From assembly GCF_001278705.1 (NCBI RefSeq), contig NZ_CP012600.1, forward strand, positions 4,375,864 through 4,439,863: DNA of 64,000 nt, written 5' to 3'. This document shows, piece by piece, positions 57,646 through 64,000 of the stretch. The position numbers and the translations under genes are program-made. Origin of the DNA: Bacillus gobiensis. GTDB taxonomy: Bacteria; Bacillota; Bacilli; Bacillales; Bacillaceae. Numbering within the stretch: the first letter of the stretch is position 1; each line of letters begins with the position of its first letter. The notes beneath the pieces were generated by a model. The model was not told the DNA's origin, did no database searches, and saw only the letters and a list, made by a program, of their open reading frames with translations.

Positions 57646-58866
57646 TTTCAAATCTACACGTCGATTAGTCTTATTCCAATCATAGTCTAGCGCATGTATT
57701 AATAACGATAGAGATGAACCAGATAGAGTAGTACTGTATTCTGGTAACAACCCTTCCTCAATCAATATGTCTAATGAAATGGTATCTATCCCGTAGTTTC
57801 CGATATCCTGTGGTGTCCCTTCAGCATAGTTTAAGATTTTTGCATACTCGTACGAATAATCTGCGTATATATGTGATCTCATCTCGAGTCTTTCGAAAAT
57901 TTCAAATTCCTTGAACTCAACTTGTTGAATAATATCCTTGTAAACAGGTATGATTGGCTTCAATTCAGATAAGTAACTACATATTACCTTTCGCTCAGGT
58001 TCCTCAAATAAACTTAAATCACACTCTAAGAAAGACATATATCGCAAAACATGATCCTCATAATACTCACTTGTCAATTTTCTATCTTGAGCCTGAGAAT
58101 AAAGTTCTCTCAACTGGCTCAATTCGGGTAAACTTTCATCTAAATGGACAGGATGACGTTGAAGTTCTTTAATAACTTTGAAATAAAGTTTATCTATCTC
58201 TTCCATTAACAATCTTAATGTTTCATACCTTAATGCTGCAAACTTAACAAGGCAATCTACTTTAATTTTTTTAGTTCCACCATATTCTTTGTGTGCCTTC
58301 CGATTATTCGAATAAAGATGAAGTGAAAATTCTTGTCCGTCATGAGGATCGGACCAACTACTAAAAAACCGGAGCCCTTTATCGAAACCATCAAGGTCTA
58401 CCTCATTTCCGTTAACAGCGTGGACTCCAAACCACGAACGAATTTGCTTTACATATTTTTCATCGGTATAGTCTTTATTGAACTCTCTTTTTTGAAAAAT
58501 GCTCCGGTCGTTAATATAGGGTTGTTTACCTTTCGTTTCTTGTCCTATAGCCAACCATAATTGATTTACGGCTTCTATAATCATATCAATAGTTACTAAA
58601 AAATGAGTAAACTCAAGTGATGTTAGTAACATTTTTTTCTTAAGCTTAGGTTTTTCTATACCTTTAACTGCTACGGTCAACCAGTCCATACATGAGCAAA
58701 TTTTACTCCATACGTCTTTCCCCTCCGTGCTTGAACTTCTTTTATAATTTACAAAAAAATGTCTCACAAATCCTCTTTTGCTGTTGACTTTATCTCTAAA
58801 TTCATCAATAAGTTTTGGATTTAATTCAGGTATCAAAGGTGAAAGTCTCCTTATAATTAAAGACAT
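57643..58866 (-). CDS. Uncharacterised protein with HEPN-like motif
   Basis: 407 residues, helical. A hydrophobic helix pair (MLLTSLEFTHFLVTIDMIIE and AVNQLWLAIGQE) is followed by KYVKQIRSWFGVHAVNGNEV, where R143-x5-H149 matches the HEPN R-x4-6-H motif. It then has an FSLHLYSNNRKA strand region and a helical C-terminal half. The ATG at 58866 lacks a ribosome site; AAGGAG lies 10 bases before a TTG at 58836, which may be the true start. It is convergent with the other HEPN-like gene and shares its terminator. No membrane anchor. I recognise no named family. Confidence 0.6.
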   Translation of the reverse strand: MSLIIRRLSPLIPELNPKLIDEFRDKVNSKRGFVRHFFVNYKRSSSTEGKDVWSKICSCMDWLTVAVKGIEKPKLKKKMLLTSLEFTHFLVTIDMIIEAVNQLWLAIGQETKGKQPYINDRSIFQKREFNKDYTDEKYVKQIRSWFGVHAVNGNEVDLDGFDKGLRFFSSWSDPHDGQEFSLHLYSNNRKAHKEYGGTKKIKVDCLVKFAALRYETLRLLMEEIDKLYFKVIKELQRHPVHLDESLPELSQLRELYSQAQDRKLTSEYYEDHVLRYMSFLECDLSLFEEPERKVICSYLSELKPIIPVYKDIIQQVEFKEFEIFERLEMRSHIYADYSYEYAKILNYAEGTPQDIGNYGIDTISLDILIEEGLLPEYSTTLSGSSLSLLIHALDYDWNKTNRRVDLK

Positions 58867-58953
58867 TGTAAATAATTAACATCTTTAAAGGGAGTATAAT
58901 ATATTCCATAGCTTTTTTCCATAATCAAAACCTCGTTCTTGTTACAAATATCC

Positions 58954-59558
58954 ACGAATAATAAGTCGTTTCAAAAGCAACAAGAAATTACTAGCCTAAT
59001 TAGTCCTCTTTTGGAATAATTGGAACCAGCATCATGCATTACAAAATAAAAATGGAGGAAGTAACATGCAGGAAAAGGCTGTAGTCATTGGAAGTGGGAT
59101 TGCTGGTAAATTAGCTGCTAAAGCGTTGTCTCATTTATTTCAGCAAGTCATCATTGTAGAAGCAGATCAAGAATGTAAAGAAAAAGTTCCTAGAAAAAGA
59201 GTTCCTCAGAGTTACCATCCTCACGTTTTATTGAAAAGAGGAGAAGAAGCGATTGAGACTTTGTTTCCGGAGATCGTGTCTCAATTAATAGAAGATGGCA
59301 GCATCGTCACTAATGTTACAAAAGATCTGAAGTGGCACCATTTTGGTTATTGGAAAAAACGGTTTTCTGGAGAGTTATCATGCTTCAGCAAAGCCGGCCA
59401 ATGCTTGAATGGCATTTACAAAGACGAGTTGAAGAAGTCTAATATTACTACTAGATATGAAACAAAAACGGAACAGCTGTTAGTAAACAAGCATGACAAT
59501 ACCGTTAAAGAGTCCGTGTACGTTCCTTAAAGTCGGGTCTCACAGAGGAACTGGATGC
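58954..59558 (+). repeat. Direct repeat, left copy (duplicated oxidoreductase segment)
   Basis: About 600 bases, including 110 bases upstream of the gene, closely match 60281-60885 in the same orientation. The two copies are 1.33 kb apart. Confidence 0.88.
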
Positions 59559-59560
59559 CA
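59066..59560 (+). pseudogene. FAD-dependent oxidoreductase, decayed 5' copy
   Basis: Paralogue of the gene at 60391. The N-terminal FAD motif VVIGSGIAGKLAAKALSH is intact, then PRKRVPQSYHPHVLLKRGEE. Compared with the full copy, one base is missing near 59379 (GTTATCATG for GTTGATCATG), two near 59442 and one near 59510, so the frame is scrambled after SGEL. Similarity ends at about 59558 in an IS3 end. Confidence 0.9.
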
Positions 59561-59620
59561 GTTTAGTGTTGACATACCAAAAGCCACCCACCGGGATGTG
59601 GGTGACTTCGGGATAGGATC
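59559..59620. repeat. IS3 right-end scar plus hairpin
   Basis: CAGTTTAGTGTTGACATACC is identical to the right tip of the IS3 element at 12902-12922. It is followed by CACCCACCGGGATGTGGGTG, a 7-bp hairpin, and GACTTCGGGATAGG. The FAD gene stops here, so an IS3-type insertion or recombination truncated it and the IS was then lost. Confidence 0.7.
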
Positions 59621-59750
59621 TAAAAATGGTACGCTATGTGGTAAGGGATTTCGCTCACTATCATATTACCACGCTTCATAGAGCTTTTTATCCCCCAAAA
59701 GGTAAGGAAAAACTGTATGAAAACTGTACGAAAACTGTACGAAAAATGCA

Positions 59751-60149
59751 TTAATTAGCTCTTATGTAGAAAACATGAAATAAGTGTTCAGCATAAGATA
59801 ATTGTACAGTCTCCAAGAATTTATAGTCTCCAATATTAGCATCAAGATCCTGATCCGTTCTATACAATTTGAATTCCATTTCTTGCGTACGTTTCTCTAG
59901 TGTGTTTACAAGAGCATGAACAAAAAAACGTTCACTATTTGAATGGTCTATTGATGTTGATAAGATATCTGCGCCTAATGGCATTTTTACATACTGAGTT
60001 TCTGAAATGTCCAAAGAGTACTTCCTAATAGTTTCTTCCCTCAATTCATAAGCACCCTCTTTACTATCCTCACTAAGTTCAGCAAATGTAGAAGAAGGGA
60101 CTAACAACGCCACGATCAATGCAGCGACAATCATTTGCAACTTTTTCAT
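59751..60149 (-). CDS. Small secreted protein, function unknown
   Basis: 132 residues. The N-terminal signal peptide is KKLQMIVAALIVALLVPSST with a likely cleavage after FA (SSTFA-EL). The mature part is polar: YELREETIRKYSLDISETQY, KMPLGADILSTSIDHSNSER, LYRTDQDLDANIGDYKFLE. I do not recognise the family. GAGAGGAG upstream favours the ATG at 60149 over that at 60155. It is placed on the opposite strand between the two oxidoreductase copies. Confidence 0.65.
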   Translation of the reverse strand: MKKLQMIVAALIVALLVPSSTFAELSEDSKEGAYELREETIRKYSLDISETQYVKMPLGADILSTSIDHSNSERFFVHALVNTLEKRTQEMEFKLYRTDQDLDANIGDYKFLETVQLSYAEHLFHVFYIRAN

Positions 60150-60280
60150 TATCATTACTCCTCTCCCGTTTTGACTTGAAAAATCTTATTCGCCATATAA
60201 TCCCATAAACCTCCTTTTTCATCCAATAAATTCGAATGATTTTCCAAAGGGTCTGCTCATAGTCTGTAAATCAGCAAAAA

Positions 60281-60885
60281 CGAATAATAAGTCTTTTCAA
60301 AAGCAATAAAAAATTACTAGCCCAATTAGTCCTCTTTTGTAATAATTGGAACCAGCATCATCATTACAAAATAAAAATGGAGGAAGTAACATGCGGGAAA
60401 AGGCTGTAGTCATTGGTAGTGGGATTGCCGGTAAATTAGCTGCTAAAGCGTTATCTCATTCATTTCAGCAAGTCATCATTGTAGAAGCAGATAAAGAATA
60501 TAAAGAAAAGGTTCCTAGAAAAAGAGTTCCTCAGAGTTACCACCCTCACGTCTTATTGAAAAGAGGAGAAGAAGCGATTGAGATTTTGTTTCCGGGGATC
60601 GTGTCTCAATTAATAGAAGATGGCAGCATCGTCACTAATCCTACAAAAGATCTGAAGTGGCACCATTTTGGTTATTGGAAAAAACGGTTTTCTGGAGAGT
60701 TGATCATGCTTCAGCTAAGCCGGCCTATGCTTGAATGGCATTTACAAAGACGAGTTGAAGAAGTTCCTAATATTATCACTCGATATGAAACAAAAACGGA
60801 ACAGCTGTTAGTAAACAAGCATGACAATACCATTAAAGGAGTCCGATTACGTTCCTTAAAATCCGGTCTCACAGAGGAACTGGAT
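60281..60885 (+). repeat. Direct repeat, right copy
   Basis: Matches 58954-59558, including the leader CGAATAATAAGTC and GGAACCAGCATCAT. Confidence 0.88.
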
Positions 60886-61716
60886 GCCAATTTAGTAGTG
60901 GATGCCAGCGGTTCCTCATCTAAGAGTATCGATTGGCTACAAGCACTTGATGTCAAAGTAAAGGAAGAAAAAGTTAAGATTCAATTGTTTTATGCTACAC
61001 GCCTTTACTCTCTTAAAAAACAAGAACATCCCGAATGGCAAAGCCTCATTATATCACCAAGTATTCCCGATAACCCTTACGGTGCCTTTATTCAAACTCT
61101 TGAGGAAAACCGATTCTCTGTCACGTATAGTGGATATGCTAATGCACAGGCACCGAAAACAAATGAGGAATTTATCTCATATGCAAAAAAACTTCCTGTT
61201 CCTGATGTTCTTCAATTTCTTGAGGGAGCAGAGCCACTTTCCGAGATTAAAATACATCGAGTTCCTTATCAAGTACGGCGCCGTTTTGATCTAGCAAAAA
61301 ACATTCCGGACGGCTTTTTAATCATTGGTGATGCTCATTGCCGTTTTGACCCTCTTTTCGGACAAGGTATGTCTGTTGCAGCGATGCAAGCTTTAGAGTT
61401 GAAATCTTCTCTTCTTCAAACGAAGAAGGCTGACAAGGGATTTAGTCAAAGTTTACATAAGAAGATTTCTAAGATTATCGACGTTCCTTGGGAAATGGCG
61501 ACAACAGAGGCTCTTCGTCATCCCGAAGTTAAAGGGGCGCGAACTTTTGTTCAGCCATACAAGCAATGGTACTCCAAAAGGGTATATGAACTTTCAGCTT
61601 CTGAGCCGGAAATATATATTCGATTAGTCAGAGTGATAAATCTTATCCGAAGCCCTCTCCATCTGTATCATCCAAAAGTACTGTTTCCGATACTTACTAA
61701 TCACCGGCATGAATGA
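60391..61716 (+). CDS. FAD-dependent oxidoreductase (intact copy)
   Basis: 441 residues. It has the PHBH/halogenase-like fold: KAVVIGSGIAGKLAAKALSH (FAD ADP part), LVVDASGSSSKSIDWLQALD in the middle and FLIIGDAHCRFDPLFGQGMS (the GD motif contacting FAD ribose) near residue 315. There is no W-x-W-x-I-P halogenase motif, so a hydroxylase or other oxidoreductase is more likely. GGAGGAAG precedes the ATG at 60391. The promoter region is duplicated with the gene. Substrate unknown. Confidence 0.85.
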   Translation: MREKAVVIGSGIAGKLAAKALSHSFQQVIIVEADKEYKEKVPRKRVPQSYHPHVLLKRGEEAIEILFPGIVSQLIEDGSIVTNPTKDLKWHHFGYWKKRFSGELIMLQLSRPMLEWHLQRRVEEVPNIITRYETKTEQLLVNKHDNTIKGVRLRSLKSGLTEELDANLVVDASGSSSKSIDWLQALDVKVKEEKVKIQLFYATRLYSLKKQEHPEWQSLIISPSIPDNPYGAFIQTLEENRFSVTYSGYANAQAPKTNEEFISYAKKLPVPDVLQFLEGAEPLSEIKIHRVPYQVRRRFDLAKNIPDGFLIIGDAHCRFDPLFGQGMSVAAMQALELKSSLLQTKKADKGFSQSLHKKISKIIDVPWEMATTEALRHPEVKGARTFVQPYKQWYSKRVYELSASEPEIYIRLVRVINLIRSPLHLYHPKVLFPILTNHRHE

Positions 61717-61738
61717 TTCTCCTGTTGTTAAAGTCCTT

Positions 61739-61768
61739 AATCCTTCCTATCCAGGAAGGATTTTTTCT
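61739..61768 (+). terminator. Terminator after FAD oxidoreductase
   Basis: AATCCTTCC / GGAAGGATT stem, 6-base loop and TTTT tail. The rest of the gap to 62009 is non-coding. Confidence 0.9.
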
Positions 61769-62009
61769 TGAGTATTTCTCCTTTCCCTCACAACATTCTG
61801 ATTGTTCCATTGGACTTCTTCATGCAGGGAAACGACTCCAAAACCTTCAAAACCTCCAAATGCGTTAAAATCCAAGGACCAAGAATCAATCGGAAAGGAG
61901 ACTGCCGTCTCCTACCTGAGTAACCTTTCCCTTTTGCCTTATCCAAGAAAATTAAGGGGAATATAATTGTAGAACCCTTAAATAAAAAAAGAAAGAATGA
62001 GGGATTGGC

Positions 62010-62657
62010 ATGAGCAAAGTATTCATTATCGGGGCTAATGGTAAAGTTGGTAAGAACTTAGTCAATGTCTTAAATGAGTCAAAAGAGCATGATGTAACAG
62101 TCGGATTAAGAAAAGAAGAACAATTCTCCTTCTTTGAGGAAAAAGGCGTAAAACCTGCTTATCTAAATTTAGAAGACGATGCAGACACAATTGCTGACAC
62201 CATAAAAGGATCGGAAGTGATTGTATTTACGGCAGGGTCCGGGGGACATACTGGCCCGGACAAGACGATCATGATTGATTTAGATGGGGCAGCTAAATCA
62301 GTGGCAGCTGCTGAGAAGATCGGAGCGAAACAATTTATCATGGTGAGCTCAATTCATGCAGATGAGCCGGAATACTGGACAGAAGAAGGTATAAAGCCTT
62401 ACTTCATTGCAAAACATTATGCGGATAGGATTATTAAAGAAAGCAATCTAAATTATACAATTCTTAGACCTGGGGTTCTCTCTGACGAAGAAGGTACGGG
62501 AAAAGTAACAACTGATCCGTCAGGTTACAAAACATCACGAATTCCTAGAGAAGATGTTGCTCGTGTTATTAACGCTGCTATAGGTAAAGAAACAGCATAC
62601 AAAAAGGTAGTAACCCTACTAGAAGGAAACGCTCCAATAGGTGACCTTTTTAAATAA
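62010..62657 (+). CDS. NmrA-like atypical SDR (YhfK-type)
   Basis: 215 residues. The NAD(P)-binding start is KVFIIGANGKVGKNLVNVLN (G-x-x-G-x-x-G), with VFTAGSGGHTGPDKT and IMVSSIHADEPEYWTEEG in the middle and ESNLNYTILRPGVLSDEEGT towards the end. Atypical SDRs of this type bind NADP and lack the standard Y-x3-K triad. GAATGAGG upstream of the ATG. It is the last gene inside the island and has its own terminator. Confidence 0.88.
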   Translation: MSKVFIIGANGKVGKNLVNVLNESKEHDVTVGLRKEEQFSFFEEKGVKPAYLNLEDDADTIADTIKGSEVIVFTAGSGGHTGPDKTIMIDLDGAAKSVAAAEKIGAKQFIMVSSIHADEPEYWTEEGIKPYFIAKHYADRIIKESNLNYTILRPGVLSDEEGTGKVTTDPSGYKTSRIPREDVARVINAAIGKETAYKKVVTLLEGNAPIGDLFK

Positions 62658-62683
62658 GGATGTTGAGTTTATCAGATTACGAA

Positions 62684-62720
62684 AAAAACTAGATCAGTTC
62701 GCTGAGCTAGTTTTTTTCTT
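62684..62720 (+). terminator. Terminator after the SDR gene
   Basis: AAACTAG-ATCAG and CTGA-GCTAGTTT form a stem with a TTCG tetraloop, followed by a run of T. It lies near the right boundary of the island. Confidence 0.88.
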
Positions 62721-62764
62721 TAAACATTAGCTGCAGCCGAATTACTTTTTTAAGGGGGGGACAG

Positions 62765-63244
62765 TCATTCCCACGTCTTATCCAAATTATCCGAGTAAAA
62801 ACGAATCGCCCGGCGATAGGAAAGAATGGCTTCATCTTTCGTCGTTTCAGCAAGCAGCTTTAATAATTCCTGTACAGCTTCCTTATGAGAACCGAGGTTA
62901 TACAATGTCATTGTATAAAACACCTTTAATTCATTTGCTTCGGGGAATTCTTTCACTCCGCGTTTTAGAATTTCCGCTGACTTCTCATATTTCCCCAGCG
63001 TGCGATACGTGCTGCCCAAGCCTAAAAATGCTCCAATTCTTTCATTTCCACTGATCCCGTTTTCTAATGATTTTAAATAGAAAGGAACCGCCTCCTGTTC
63101 ATAACCGAGTTTGTCATGGATAGCGGCACAGCAATAAGCGGTAAGAGGGTCATCAGGATTCCGGCTAAATGCAAAAAGAAGCTTTTCTTTCCCCGTTTCA
63201 TTCACTTCATTTTGTAAAATACTCTGGAGATCATTTGCCTTCAC
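62765..63244 (-). CDS. Tetratricopeptide-repeat protein
   Basis: 159 residues composed of TPR-like helix pairs: PLTAYCCAAIHDKLGYEQEA, GAFLGLGSTYRTLGKYEKSA and LKVFYTMTLYNLGSHKEAVQ. No signal peptide. It ends YSDNLDKTWE. The product probably mediates a protein contact, partner unknown. It lies divergently 175 bases from pcrB; base composition returns to that of the pur region here, so it belongs to the chromosomal backbone. Confidence 0.85.
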   Translation of the reverse strand: MKANDLQSILQNEVNETGKEKLLFAFSRNPDDPLTAYCCAAIHDKLGYEQEAVPFYLKSLENGISGNERIGAFLGLGSTYRTLGKYEKSAEILKRGVKEFPEANELKVFYTMTLYNLGSHKEAVQELLKLLAETTKDEAILSYRRAIRFYSDNLDKTWE

Positions 63245-63419
63245 ATTTATTCCCCATTTCAGATTTTCTTATATCGGGATCTTTGGGACAACTTCGAAAA
63301 AGAGTCCGATCATTAACCAGTTATTTTAGCATATAATGAATCTTTTAGGTTTCTCTTTTTTTGAATGAAGGCGGTTGATATAATATGATAATGGCATCAC
63401 GAAATGGAGGAGCTTTTTG

Positions 63420-64000
63420 ATGTATGAAGTAAACGGGTGGAAGCATGTTTTTAAACTCGATCCCGATAAAACGATATCAGATACTGAACTGGACAAGCTA
63501 TGTGAATCGGGAACAGATGCAATCATTATCGGCGGCAGCGACAATGTAAGCGAAGAAAATGTCTTGAACTTAATGTCCAGAGTCAGACGTTTTCTTGTGC
63601 CTTGTATTCTCGAGGTTTCAACTATAGAATCTGTTGTGCCGGGTTTTGACCTGTATTTCATTCCGACGGTTTTAAACAGCAATAATCCGCAATGGATCGT
63701 TGGTCTCCATAAAGAGGCTATGAAGGAGTACGGTGAAATAATGTCTGCTGAAGAAATTGTTGTCGAAGGCTATTGCATCGTAAATCCGGATTGCAAGGCA
63801 GCAGCACTTACTGAAGCAAAAACTGGTCTAGATCTGGAGGATGTCAAAGCCTACGCTAGAGTTGCAGACAGCTTGCTGAAGCTGCCCATTTTTTATTTGG
63901 AGTACAGTGGAATGTATGGTGATCCCTCTTGGGTGAAAGAGGTTAAAAAAACATTGCAGAATACAACACTGTTTTACGGCGGCGGTATAACGAACAGCAG
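63420..64000 (+). CDS. pcrB: Heptaprenylglyceryl phosphate synthase PcrB (3' end missing)
   Basis: 193 codons are visible and the frame is open at the window edge (the usual length is about 228). It starts MYEVNGWKHVFKLDPDKTIS after TGGAGG. The barrel has GTDAIIIGGSDNVSEEN and VPGFDLYFIPTVLNSNNPQW; the end GGGITNS is the start of the phosphate-binding loop. It joins a heptaprenyl chain to glycerol-1-phosphate in Bacillus. In B. subtilis it is followed by pcrA and ligA. It marks the right flank of the island. Confidence 0.96.
   Translation, partial: MYEVNGWKHVFKLDPDKTISDTELDKLCESGTDAIIIGGSDNVSEENVLNLMSRVRRFLVPCILEVSTIESVVPGFDLYFIPTVLNSNNPQWIVGLHKEAMKEYGEIMSAEEIVVEGYCIVNPDCKAAALTEAKTGLDLEDVKAYARVADSLLKLPIFYLEYSGMYGDPSWVKEVKKTLQNTTLFYGGGITNS

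Noticed and set aside
59582..59625. TnpB guide RNA
   Set aside because: There is only a hairpin and no tnpB or element boundary; too weak to annotate.

Overview
The window is from a Gram-positive, endospore-forming member of the Bacillaceae. The ends are ordinary chromosome laid out as in Bacillus subtilis. At the left, purF-purM-purN-purH-purD form the distal part of the purine operon, followed by an adenine-deaminase-like gene (yerA) and yerC (1-8752). At the right, a TPR-protein gene precedes pcrB, which runs off the window (62765-64000). Strong intrinsic terminators, Shine-Dalgarno sites and close similarity to B. subtilis purine enzymes support this. Genus and species cannot be resolved by eye.

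In B. subtilis, yerC lies next to pcrB. Here they are separated by about 54 kb (8753-62760) of AT-richer accessory DNA full of decayed mobile elements. From left to right it holds: fragments of an SDR gene and an Old Yellow Enzyme gene; a plasmid mobilisation module (MobC-like protein, frameshifted MobP relaxase) fused into the OYE remnant; an IS3-family element inserted at the start of a GNAT gene; and an oxidoreductase with its ECF41 sigma factor and a probable ECF41 promoter.

Next comes a 19.7 kb transposon-like unit, called T1 here (16257-35930). It has near-identical inverted ends and a frameshifted Tn3-family transposase. Its cargo is a gerA-type spore germinant-receptor operon and a self-contained PTS cluster: regulator with EIIB and EIIA domains, UlaB-like EIIB, UlaA-like EIIC, transketolase, transaldolase-like aldolase, two HPr proteins and Enzyme I. 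To its right are a tyrosine recombinase, an IS256 remnant, a C1q-like protein, a GIY-YIG protein and a 3.2 kb cassette (40371-43570) with perfect 35-bp inverted ends carrying a recombinase fragment, a TetR regulator and an NAD(P)-dependent reductase. An IS1595-type remnant and several redox genes follow. A second unit with the same class of ends, T2 (47224-54237), carries TetR, an MFS exporter, an azoreductase, a DUF5519 protein and a second broken Tn3 transposase. The last part of the island has a nitroreductase, two convergent uncharacterised genes with HEPN-like R-x4/5-H motifs, a duplicated FAD-dependent oxidoreductase (one copy decayed) and an NmrA-like SDR.

The cargo genes mostly look intact while the mobility genes are repeatedly broken by one- or two-base indels. 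This suggests domesticated, stacked transposons, although sequencing error in homopolymers cannot be excluded from sequence alone. The most interesting observations are the transposon-borne germination plus sugar-PTS cargo, the transposase-less 35-bp-ended cassette, and the convergent HEPN-like pair. No rRNA, tRNA or CRISPR array was seen.
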